Assembly: GCA_045544195.1 (NCBI GenBank)
Contig: JAZPYO010000039.1
Location: 1-16,376 of the forward strand
Length of the DNA stretch: 16,376 bases
Direction: 5' to 3'
DNA from: RGIG7213 sp045544195
GTDB lineage: Bacteria; Bacillota; Clostridia; Oscillospirales; CAG-272
Made by a program: the position numbers and the translations under genes. Numbering within the stretch: the first letter of the stretch is position 1; the number at the start of each line of letters is the position of its first letter. This document shows, one piece after another, positions 1 to 5,449 of this stretch. The notes under the pieces were generated by a model. The model did not search any database. It was not told where the DNA came from and saw only the letters and a list, made by a program, of their open reading frames with translations.

Positions 1-159
1 TTATAACACGAGCCTTGATTCTTCTCTCTTTTCCCATTGCGGTGCCCGACTCTGTCTGCGCGGACTGTCGCCGCTTGCCATTCGTCGACCGCGGCTGCTC
101 CTTTTTGCTCGCTGTATCACCCACAGGGTGCGCTCGCAAACGTCCCCTGTTGCTTTCAT
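1..159 (-). CDS. Small basic ORF, unrecognised
   Basis: This 52-residue ORF on the minus strand has an AAGGAG ribosome site (170-175) ten bases before its ATG at 159. It ends with a TAA exactly at the window edge. The peptide is very basic and hydrophilic (many Arg, Lys, Ser), with no hydrophobic core, motif or Cys pairs, so a stable fold is doubtful. The other minus frame is also open through most of the stretch, which weakens the case for this frame being used. Its base composition is richer in G+C than the AT-rich cluster to the right, so a junction probably lies between about 160 and 240. It may be a short real gene, or a conserved non-coding or mobile-element end that happens to be open. 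Confidence 0.3.
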   Translation of the reverse strand: MKATGDVCERTLWVIQRAKRSSRGRRMASGDSPRRQSRAPQWEKREESRLVL

Positions 160-243
160 ATATATATTTCTCCTTAATTTACAAATTGTGTTGTTAGTAT
201 TTGTCAGCAAAGAAAAATTATACTGCTTTTAAAAAAATGTTTA

Positions 244-894
244 TTGACTTTTTTATCTACAAATGATATTATTGAAGGGATGTTGCAGGTTGAGTACGCA
301 AATGCCGTATTGCATTATACAAGTTATACAGATGTTATTGCTATTGGCGTTATCGGACATAAGGCAGCAGACTACCTAATAACTAAGTATGGTAGTGAGT
401 TTTCTTTTTTATCAAATGGTGATGATGTTTGGTCATCGAAATCTAAAAGCTTGATTTTTTCAGATGAAGAAGGACGCGAATTTACTGTTAAAGAAAATAG
501 TGGATATTTTACTGACAACTATGCTTCAGTCCTTTTTGATACTGGAGCGAGTAAAGATGTGAATGCTTTTTTTGGTGAAGATACAAAAATTTATGTTAAC
601 ACAATGTCTGTTTTTTTCCCTTCCGCAAAAATATTCCATTCAGCGTCTGAATATTTGAAGGATTGTTCAGTAGTTAATGTTGCAATTTTTACAAAACGGA
701 TTGGGGAGTATGACTCCATTGCAGAAACATTGCGGGCTGCGATGGGGGATTGTACTGTTTCCGCAGTTATTTATTGTGTAGATGAAGCTGAATTTGCCTC
801 GGTATGTGAATATAAGAGCTTAGTTAACACAATTGCATCTGAGTCGTTTTGGATTGATAATGATGAAATTTCCTCGAGAAGTTGGGAGGAATAG
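244..894 (+). CDS. Unrecognised 204-216 aa protein, first gene of the AT-rich cluster
   Basis: I do not recognise the family. The ORF gives 216 aa from a TTG at 244 or 204 aa from the ATG at 280. Neither start is well placed: the AAGGG at 275-279 abuts the ATG. The frame is open back to 178, so the gene could be 5'-truncated or begin at a non-ATG codon. The protein looks globular and soluble, mixed alpha/beta, rich in aromatic and acidic residues, with no signal peptide or membrane segment. Two hydrophobic beta-like strands (VVNVAIFTKR and VSAVIYCVD) in the second half suggest a Rossmann-like or immunity-type core, but no catalytic motif is visible. It ends with an acidic tail, and its TAG lies two bases before the next ATG, so the two genes are translationally coupled. 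The neighbourhood (DUF4176 fragment, zinc ribbon) hints at a type VII secretion or toxin-immunity origin, by inference only. Confidence 0.6.
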   Translation: MTFLSTNDIIEGMLQVEYANAVLHYTSYTDVIAIGVIGHKAADYLITKYGSEFSFLSNGDDVWSSKSKSLIFSDEEGREFTVKENSGYFTDNYASVLFDTGASKDVNAFFGEDTKIYVNTMSVFFPSAKIFHSASEYLKDCSVVNVAIFTKRIGEYDSIAETLRAAMGDCTVSAVIYCVDEAEFASVCEYKSLVNTIASESFWIDNDEISSRSWEE

Positions 895-896
895 TT

Positions 897-1043
897 ATGA
901 ATGACACATCGGTTATAAATAATTCAATCTTGAGTAGGCTTAACGACGAGGGATGGGATAACTTCACAGAAGGTGTCCAAGAAGGTTGGAATGACTTTAC
1001 CGACGGTGGTGAATTTGTTGATTTCGTAACTTTCTGGGATTAG
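897..1043 (+). CDS. 48 aa acidic, Trp-rich peptide with internal duplication
   Basis: This small gene starts two bases after the preceding stop and has a good ribosome site (GGGAGG at 884-889, inside the end of the upstream gene). The peptide is strongly acidic and contains a near-duplicate nonapeptide, EGWDNFTEG then EGWNDFTDG, separated by two residues. A third aromatic-acidic stretch, FVDFVTFWD, ends the protein. It has no Cys, no signal peptide and no membrane span. Spacing and strength of the ribosome site make translation likely. I recognise no family. It could be a small partner or anti-toxin of the 216 aa protein, a secreted WxxF-type peptide, or a decaying remnant. Confidence 0.6.
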   Translation: MNDTSVINNSILSRLNDEGWDNFTEGVQEGWNDFTDGGEFVDFVTFWD

Positions 1044-1057
1044 GAAAGGTTGGATGA

Positions 1058-1312
1058 TTGATTATGGCAAATGGATTTAGATATGAGTTTTCGGGAAATG
1101 AGCTTTCCTATTTCCTGTTCAAAAAGAAAAAATGTCCGAAATGCGGCGGAAAAATGACAAAAAATAAATGTGCAGAAACCGTCGATGGTGCAAAATTCAA
1201 TACTGTGTCTGTTCCTTTATATATTAGAGGACGTGAGATTAAAAGCTACTACTATTCATTTACATGCGAGAAATGTGGCTCAGAATACACACTTAGTGAG
1301 CTCGCAAAGTAA
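1058..1312 (+). CDS. Zinc-ribbon protein
   Basis: This is a small protein with paired CxxC knuckles: CPKCGG at residues 26-31 and CEKCGS at 70-75, with one further Cys at 38. The two pairs would hold one structural zinc ion. A Lys-rich patch precedes the first knuckle and a beta-rich segment lies between them, the usual build of a stand-alone zinc ribbon. The start is either TTG 1058 (84 aa, GGAAAGG eight bases upstream) or ATG 1064 (82 aa). The ribosome-site spacing favours the TTG. It lies 14 bases after the 48 aa peptide gene and 18 before the next, so all appear to share one transcript. Zinc ribbons of this type are common in phage and secretion or immunity clusters, but its partner and job cannot be told from sequence. 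Confidence 0.7.
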   Translation: MIMANGFRYEFSGNELSYFLFKKKKCPKCGGKMTKNKCAETVDGAKFNTVSVPLYIRGREIKSYYYSFTCEKCGSEYTLSELAK

Positions 1313-1330
1313 GAAGGGAGATAATTAATT

Positions 1331-1411
1331 ATGAAAAAGTTTTTACCGATAGGTTCAGTGGTTTTGTTAAAAGAGAGCCAAAAGAGAATTATGATCGTAA
1401 ACTTCCAATGA
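1331..1411 (+). pseudogene. Truncated DUF4176 protein (N-terminal part only)
   Basis: After a GAAGGGAG ribosome site (1313-1320), an ATG at 1331 opens 26 codons that read MKKFLPIGSVVLLKESQ and then a short IMIV strand before TGA. LPIGSVVLLK followed by K-R-hydrophobic-MI is the N-terminal hallmark of DUF4176 proteins, normally about 85-110 aa and often found in Firmicute type VII secretion neighbourhoods (from memory of the family). Here only the first quarter remains. The frame stops at 1409-1411, where a different coding frame, homologous to something else, begins. This looks like a deletion or recombination scar near 1400-1410 rather than a real short gene. Translation could still serve to couple to the ORF beginning at 1408. 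Confidence 0.6.
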
Positions 1412-1662
1412 GAGCATCGATATTTGTTACGTCAGCAATTCACAAAGCATCTCATACAGGCAAGTTTGATTATGGACATAATTTCTATGCTAAGGACGCG
1501 GATGCACTTGATATTATGTTGCCGGTAATTGACGATAAACCCAGCTATTTATATATGCAAACACTAATATCTGCTATTCAAAAACTCGTTATTAAAGATG
1601 TAGTCAAGTATAGCGATGCGAAAATCGAGGCAACTAAAATTATTGTGTCAAATAATTCGTAA
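1408..1662 (+). pseudogene. C-terminal remnant, probably of a restriction-modification protein
   Basis: An 84-codon ORF begins at an ATG overlapping the DUF4176 stop (ATGA). The frame is also open upstream to before 1321. The protein runs from a helix-rich start through a GKFDYGHNFYAKDADAL segment, a LPVIDDKPSY strand-turn and an IQKLVIKDVV helix to the end. An LPV...DYxxMxxxIxAIxKLVIKDVV pattern is what I know from the extreme C-termini of type I specificity subunits and fused type II R-M enzymes. I therefore read this as the tail of such an enzyme whose front has been lost by recombination with the DUF4176 gene. The assignment is from memory of the motif, not a search. It might be translated as a small orphan protein through stop-start coupling. 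Confidence 0.45.
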
Positions 1663-1672
1663 AGCGGCAAAG

Positions 1673-1699
1673 GCGAGGTGGAATTCACCTCGCTTTTTT
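1673..1699 (+). terminator. Rho-independent terminator of the AT-rich cluster
   Basis: A perfect 8-bp stem, GCGAGGTG (1673-1680) with CACCTCGC (1686-1693), encloses a 5-base loop and is followed by six T. It lies ten bases after the last stop codon of the cluster and ends its transcript. Confidence 0.92.
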
Positions 1700-1759
1700 A
1701 TGCATAGATCAAAAACAGACGATCTGTTATTATAATAAAATTATACTTTTGAAAAATGA

Positions 1760-1788
1760 TTGACAGGCGGACGAATGGATGATATAAT
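1760..1788 (+). promoter_or_regulatory. Consensus sigma-A promoter for the C39 peptidase gene
   Basis: TTGACA (1760-1765) and TATAAT (1783-1788) are separated by 17 bp, a perfect housekeeping promoter. Transcription would start near 1795, leaving about 65 nt of leader before the ATG at 1860. Strong constitutive expression is expected. Confidence 0.88.
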
Positions 1789-1859
1789 TAATGTGACAGC
1801 GTATGACAGGATCCGATAAATTGAGTAAAGCTATACAATTTTTTAAGGAGAGTGCCAGA

Positions 1860-3098
1860 ATGAAACAAGGATCGGTATTACAGAAAGGCTTTGCTGATCG
1901 CGAAAGTGCAAAAGTAAAAAAATATGGCTCGGCGATCGTCGCCATGTGCTTATCGTGCAGTATTCTTGCAGGATGCGCGGAAAGCGCAAACGCCCCTGCA
2001 ACGTATGACACGCATAATGAAATCGTCGCCACGGACACATCTGAGCAAACCGCAGCGGACACACTACCGTCTGACGACAATGCGAATACATACAAAAGCC
2101 AAGTCGATCTTTGCAACAAGGCGCTTATGATCTGGGCTGACGAATTCAAGGGCGAATTCAGATCGGTAGAATGTAAAGACGGCGGACTTATGCTTACGTC
2201 GGGCGCTAAGATGGGAACATTTATTTCTGAGGAAATCGATCTTGGCGGCAGCTTCAAGCAGCTGCTTGCATCCTGGAACTCCTCATCATCAGGCGGTACG
2301 GTTGAAATATCGGTGTCGGTAAAGCTGGACAACGGAAGGTTTACAGGCTGGTATTCGTGGGGCGTCTGGAGTGCCATACAGGGACTTTCGGGCAGCGCTT
2401 CAACCGAAAACGAGCATGGCAAGGTCGGAATTGACATTCTGACTCTCAACAGAGCATGCCAGGGTATTGTAAAATTCAAGGTCGATATCAGGCAAACAAA
2501 GGATACATCTCCCGTCGTATATAATGTGACGCTTGCATGCGATAAGAGTGAATCTGCATTACAGGCTCCCAACGATACGAACAAAAAGCTCGATGTACCG
2601 TACAGAAGACAGGGCGATGTTCCCGAGATCGGCGGTAGCATCTGCTCTGCAACATCGCTTTCAATGCTGTTGCTTTATCAAGGTGAAAATGACCTTCAGG
2701 TAGAGGACGTTGCCTGGGGCGTTCGCGACTACGGTGCAGGACGGTTTGGCAACTGGGCGTACAACGTAGCTTACGCAGGCGAGCTTGGATATAACGCATA
2801 CATCGACTATTATGACATTGACGCTATCAAATATGCAATATACACAGGTCACCCCGTTGCCTGCTCGATAAAGGTAACGCAAGGACAGCTTGCAGGCAGC
2901 GGACATCCGAATTATAAAACAAACGGACATCTTTTATGCGTAGTGGGGTATCAGGAACGAAATAACAAAAAATGGCTCCTTATAAACGATCCCGCGCACC
3001 CTGAGGTAAAGGCGATCCTGGAATCCGAGTTTGAGACTATTTACAGAGGTGTGTCATACATCGTACAGCAAAGACCGAATTTTTCCTTGGACAAATAA
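1860..3098 (+). CDS. Secreted lipoprotein, C39-family cysteine peptidase
   Basis: The predicted product is a 412 aa lipid-anchored peptidase of the papain-like C39 (C39_2) group, acting outside the membrane. I chose the ATG at 1860 because AAGGAG (1845-1850) lies nine bases upstream. The earlier in-frame ATG at 1803 has no ribosome site and would put 19 extra residues before the signal. A charged N-terminus is followed by a hydrophobic stretch and a lipobox LAGC with Cys39. Then come a low-complexity acidic linker, a beta-sandwich-like region (about 95-230) rich in GxxxGWYSWG-type turns, and the peptidase domain. The visible catalytic set is Cys262 in GGSICSATS, His357 in NGHLLCVVGY and Asn376/Asp377 in LINDPAHPEV. 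Unlike the C39 domains of bacteriocin ABC exporters, it is not fused to a transporter, so a free extracellular protease is likelier. The substrate is unknown. It is a single-gene unit with its own promoter and terminator. Confidence 0.85.
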   Translation: MKQGSVLQKGFADRESAKVKKYGSAIVAMCLSCSILAGCAESANAPATYDTHNEIVATDTSEQTAADTLPSDDNANTYKSQVDLCNKALMIWADEFKGEFRSVECKDGGLMLTSGAKMGTFISEEIDLGGSFKQLLASWNSSSSGGTVEISVSVKLDNGRFTGWYSWGVWSAIQGLSGSASTENEHGKVGIDILTLNRACQGIVKFKVDIRQTKDTSPVVYNVTLACDKSESALQAPNDTNKKLDVPYRRQGDVPEIGGSICSATSLSMLLLYQGENDLQVEDVAWGVRDYGAGRFGNWAYNVAYAGELGYNAYIDYYDIDAIKYAIYTGHPVACSIKVTQGQLAGSGHPNYKTNGHLLCVVGYQERNNKKWLLINDPAHPEVKAILESEFETIYRGVSYIVQQRPNFSLDK

Positions 3099-3101
3099 CA
3101 A

Positions 3102-3141
3102 AAATGCTGAGTTGAGCGCTTTCGTCTTCAACTCAGCATTT
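3102..3141 (+). terminator. Long hairpin after the peptidase gene
   Basis: A near-perfect 14-bp stem, 3102-3115 with 3128-3141, carries TGCTGAGTTGA and its complement. It lies just after the peptidase stop. The T-tract on the plus strand is weak (TTTACAAAATT), so it may act mainly as an mRNA 3' stabilising hairpin ahead of the stronger terminator that follows. Confidence 0.65.
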
Positions 3142-3163
3142 ACAAAATTCAGATATAAATAAC

Positions 3164-3206
3164 AAAACGAAGACAGCTTCATCTGAAGGATGTCTTCGTT
3201 TTTTGT
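3164..3206. terminator. Bidirectional terminator between convergent genes
   Basis: AAAACGAAGACA (3164-3175) pairs with TGTCTTCGTTTT (3191-3202), with an inner CTTC/GAAG helix (3177-3180 with 3185-3188). A long T-run follows on the plus strand, and the A-run on the left gives T's for the minus strand. It serves both the peptidase gene from the left and the nuclease gene from the right. Confidence 0.85.
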
Positions 3207-3219
3207 TTTACTGTTCAGA

Positions 3220-4305
3220 TCAATACGGATGGCAACAGCCTGCGGATGTAGCCTTAGGATACTTAGCCAGAAGCTCTTCAACCGTACCTACAAACTCAAT
3301 ACGGTTCTTTGTGCTTATTCTCTTTGCACTTGCACACGTGGTAGTATGTACCTTATATCCGCTCTTGTTAACAACAAATGTTGATTTCTGTTCAGCCTGT
3401 GCAGACTGCGTTGTCTGCGTAGACTGTGTAGGCTTTGTAGTTGTTGAAGTACTGCTGCTTGAAGCGGCGTAGTTTTCGCCCGTTTTGTAATTGATCACAA
3501 CACCGGGCTGTACATTATACGAATAAACATTGAAGCAGATGCCGTCACCCTCATCCTCAACGGACCAGCCCTCTATAAGCACGCCGTCTGCCAGCAGGTT
3601 ATTTCCTGTATAAATAGGAGTAGCGCGGTACATAACATGGTTGCCTGTTTCCTTGATATAGTCTGCAACCATGTCCTCAAAAGGAACCATGCCCTGAATA
3701 TTCATATATCTTGTGCCTGTAATGAGGTTTTGCTTGTTGTTATTTTCGCCCGTCAGACGCCATGCGATAAGATGGCAACGGTTGTAAAGGCTTTTGCCTT
3801 CGACAAAATCATATGTATTCTGCACCCAGCCGGTAGGCTTGTGAGACAAGCTGCCTCTGCTGCCTGTAGGCATTATTTCCGGGCCTACGCAAGCGAACGT
3901 GTACGTACATCTCTTAAGTGAATCAAGCGCACCGTAATATTCAAATGCAACTGTTGTCTTTTCGCTTTCCTTAAAGAAGGGCTCGTTACCGTTTACGGCA
4001 ACATACGCCTTGCCCGAATATGCGGGAACTGTGAAGACCGGTTTGTACTTAGCTGCAGGTGTAATAGGAGTGTCATAGGGGTTCGCGTCCTCCTTTGGAA
4101 CAGAAGGCTTGACAACGGGTGTCGTCTTGGGCGGATCTGTTTCAGGTGCTTTTGTAGTCGTTGTATAGGACGGAGTGGAAGTGCTGCCGTAATTAAACAA
4201 GGACTTGAAAAAACTAAAGAAACCGAAGCCTGTGTTATCTGCGGCAGAAACACTGATTGATAGTGCCATCGTAAGAGCGAGGGCAACCGCTAAAAACTTT
4301 TTCAT
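3220..4305 (-). CDS. Secreted DNA/RNA non-specific endonuclease with C-terminal Cys/His module
   Basis: This 361 aa protein is predicted to be exported and to cut nucleic acid outside the cell. The start is fixed by AGGAGA five bases before the ATG. Residues 1-21 are a Sec signal peptide (KK, hydrophobic core, VSA). A Ser/Thr/Pro-rich linker (about 41-80) leads to the nuclease domain (about 85-270). Its motif YNRCHLIAW, with N175-R176-C177-H178, is the variant of the beta-beta-alpha-metal DRGH box found in the Endonuclease_NS_2 group, His178 being the general base. N187-N189 or N193 in GENNNKQNLITGTRYMN would bind the metal. A second Ser/Thr/Gln linker precedes a ~50-residue tail with H320, C324, C357, C358 and H359, like the small metal-binding modules often appended to secreted nucleases. 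It has its own promoter. Roles could be nutrient scavenging, DNA uptake or competition. No immunity gene is adjacent. Confidence 0.88.
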   Translation of the reverse strand: MKKFLAVALALTMALSISVSAADNTGFGFFSFFKSLFNYGSTSTPSYTTTTKAPETDPPKTTPVVKPSVPKEDANPYDTPITPAAKYKPVFTVPAYSGKAYVAVNGNEPFFKESEKTTVAFEYYGALDSLKRCTYTFACVGPEIMPTGSRGSLSHKPTGWVQNTYDFVEGKSLYNRCHLIAWRLTGENNNKQNLITGTRYMNIQGMVPFEDMVADYIKETGNHVMYRATPIYTGNNLLADGVLIEGWSVEDEGDGICFNVYSYNVQPGVVINYKTGENYAASSSSTSTTTKPTQSTQTTQSAQAEQKSTFVVNKSGYKVHTTTCASAKRISTKNRIEFVGTVEELLAKYPKATSAGCCHPY

Positions 4306-4336
4306 AGTTTTCTCCTAATATTTAGTTTACTTGTAC

Positions 4337-4365
4337 ATTATATCACGCATTTTCATTCGTGTCAA
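4337..4365 (-). promoter_or_regulatory. Sigma-A promoter for the nuclease gene
   Basis: Read on the minus strand, TTGACA (4365-4360) and TATAAT (4342-4337) are 17 bp apart. The start would lie near 4330, giving a ~25 nt leader. It is divergent from the padR promoter, about 54 bp away. Confidence 0.85.
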
Positions 4366-4418
4366 TAGTGTTTTTTCACATTTGACGTAATTTTTTCAAA
4401 AAAAATTCAAAAAACCCC

Positions 4419-4447
4419 TTGACAAATACATCGAGGTGCGATATAAT
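4419..4447 (+). promoter_or_regulatory. Sigma-A promoter of the padR-DUF2812 operon
   Basis: TTGACA (4419-4424) and TATAAT (4442-4447) are separated by 17 bp. The spacer and the -10 box lie within the first copy of the 19-bp operator-like repeat, so binding of a repressor there would block RNA polymerase. Confidence 0.9.
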
Positions 4448-4476
4448 CAAAGCACGATACATCGCAGTACGATATA
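4427..4476 (+). promoter_or_regulatory. Two-site operator, likely bound by the PadR product
   Basis: TACATCG-N5-CGATATA occurs twice, at 4427-4445 and 4458-4476, starts 31 bp apart (about three helical turns, same face). Each is a near palindrome, since the right arm reads TATATCG on the other strand. Site 1 covers the promoter spacer and -10 box; site 2 lies between the transcription start and the ribosome site. PadR regulators are dimers that typically repress their own promoter, so autoregulation is the natural reading. That this PadR is the binder is inference. Confidence 0.75.
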
Positions 4477-4488
4477 AAGGAGATACAA

Positions 4489-4803
4489 ATGGATGCGCAT
4501 ATCAAAAAGGTTTACGTGCCGATGACCGAAACGGGTTTCTACATTTTATATTGCTTACAGAAGGAAAACCACGGCTACGGCATCGTTCAGGCAGTTGAAA
4601 AAATAACAAACGGCGAGATCCGCCTGGCGCCCGGAACTATGTACGGCAGTCTTTGCAAAATGGAAAAGGACGGTCTTATAAAATTCACAGCCGAACAAGA
4701 TAAACGTAAGCTGTACATCATAACCGAGCTTGGCAAAGAAATTCTTCAGCTTGAGCTGAAGCGGATACGCAGGCTTTACAAAACCACACAAGAGGAGATA
4801 TAA
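4489..4803 (+). CDS. PadR-family transcriptional regulator
   Basis: This 104 aa winged-helix repressor is of the short PadR type (PadR-s2), lacking the long C-terminal helical dimer domain. Visible hallmarks are the HGYGI element at residues 28-32, the LAPGTMYGSL recognition-helix segment at 46-55, and the wing with basic residues at 71-74 followed by LYIITELGKE. A strong AAGGAG lies six bases before the ATG. The stop is two bases before the DUF2812 gene, so the pair forms an operon. Such pairs, a PadR with a DUF2812 membrane protein, are common in Clostridia, where the regulator is thought to sense an envelope or drug signal. The effector here is unknown. Two operator-like repeats overlap its promoter. 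Confidence 0.92.
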   Translation: MDAHIKKVYVPMTETGFYILYCLQKENHGYGIVQAVEKITNGEIRLAPGTMYGSLCKMEKDGLIKFTAEQDKRKLYIITELGKEILQLELKRIRRLYKTTQEEI

Positions 4804-4805
4804 GT

Positions 4806-5339
4806 ATGTCTAAAAATACAAAAAAGCAATTCAGATATTTCACTATTGCCGATCAAAAAAAGGAAGAGGAATATTTAAGAAAAATGCATAACGAGGGCTG
4901 GAAATTCATTCGCATAAGCGGACTCGGTATGTATCACTTTGAAAAATGTGAGCCTACGGATGTTGTATATCAGCTCGACTTTGATCCGCAAAGCAACGAA
5001 AACAAATCGGAGTACATAAAAATGTTTTCCGATTGCGGCTGGGAATATATACTGGATTTCGTCGGATACAGCTATTTCAGAAAGCCCTCTTCCGAAATGA
5101 ACGGAGAGGAGAGCATATTCAGCGATGCGGAATCGAAAACTGCTATGCTGCAAAGAGTTATCAAAACAAAGCTTTTGCCGTTAATGTTGGTGTTTTTATT
5201 TATTCTTATGCCGCAGTTCATAAGTGCCCTGATAACCCACAGTTATGTGAGTATCTTCTTACTAAGCATCGCTCTTGCCTTCTTTGTTGCAGTAACCGTT
5301 TCCTTTATCGTAATTTATATAAAAAGCAAGCGAAATTGA
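4806..5339 (+). CDS. DUF2812 membrane protein
   Basis: This 177 aa protein pairs with PadR. The first ~95 residues form a soluble cytoplasmic domain carrying the DUF2812 features: FTIADxxKEEEYLRKMHNEGWKF near residues 12-34, the YHFEKCEPTDVVYQLDF strand pair at 43-59, and DCGWEYI at 76-82. Two membrane helices follow (about 122-142 and 147-171), with a basic KSKRN tail. The ribosome site is AGGAGA inside the end of padR, and the genes are two bases apart. The family has no firm biochemical role. Its constant linkage to PadR suggests it is either part of the signal input or the regulated output, perhaps an envelope-stress response. Membership is well supported; function is not. Confidence 0.85.
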   Translation: MSKNTKKQFRYFTIADQKKEEEYLRKMHNEGWKFIRISGLGMYHFEKCEPTDVVYQLDFDPQSNENKSEYIKMFSDCGWEYILDFVGYSYFRKPSSEMNGEESIFSDAESKTAMLQRVIKTKLLPLMLVFLFILMPQFISALITHSYVSIFLLSIALAFFVAVTVSFIVIYIKSKRN

Positions 5340-5344
5340 CCGTA

Positions 5345-5368
5345 TTGTAAAACAAATAAGTTTTACAA
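5345..5368. repeat. Perfect 9-bp inverted repeat
   Basis: TTGTAAAAC (5345-5353) and GTTTTACAA (5360-5368) surround AAATAA. It lies six bases after the DUF2812 stop and nine bases before the next -35 box. There is no T-run, so it is a weak terminator at best. Its position also suits an operator for the promoter at 5377. Confidence 0.55.
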
Positions 5369-5376
5369 ACAGCAGC

Positions 5377-5405
5377 TTGCATTCTTCGCAAAAACGCTGT
5401 ATAAT
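5377..5405 (+). promoter_or_regulatory. Sigma-A promoter for the double-HTH regulator
   Basis: TTGCAT (5377-5382) and TATAAT (5400-5405) are 17 bp apart. The start would fall near 5412, giving a ~38 nt leader with the GGGGG ribosome site at 5438-5442. Confidence 0.82.
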
Positions 5406-5449
5406 ACACCGTATCATTTACCGATCAGCGCTATGATGGGGGAAAACAT

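Noticed and set aside
1803..1859. Upstream ATG start for the peptidase
   Set aside because: It has no ribosome site and would place 19 charged residues before the lipoprotein signal.
1730..2641. 303-codon minus-strand ORF
   Set aside because: It lies wholly opposite the C39 peptidase gene, has no ribosome site or domain, and its composition is that of an antisense shadow.
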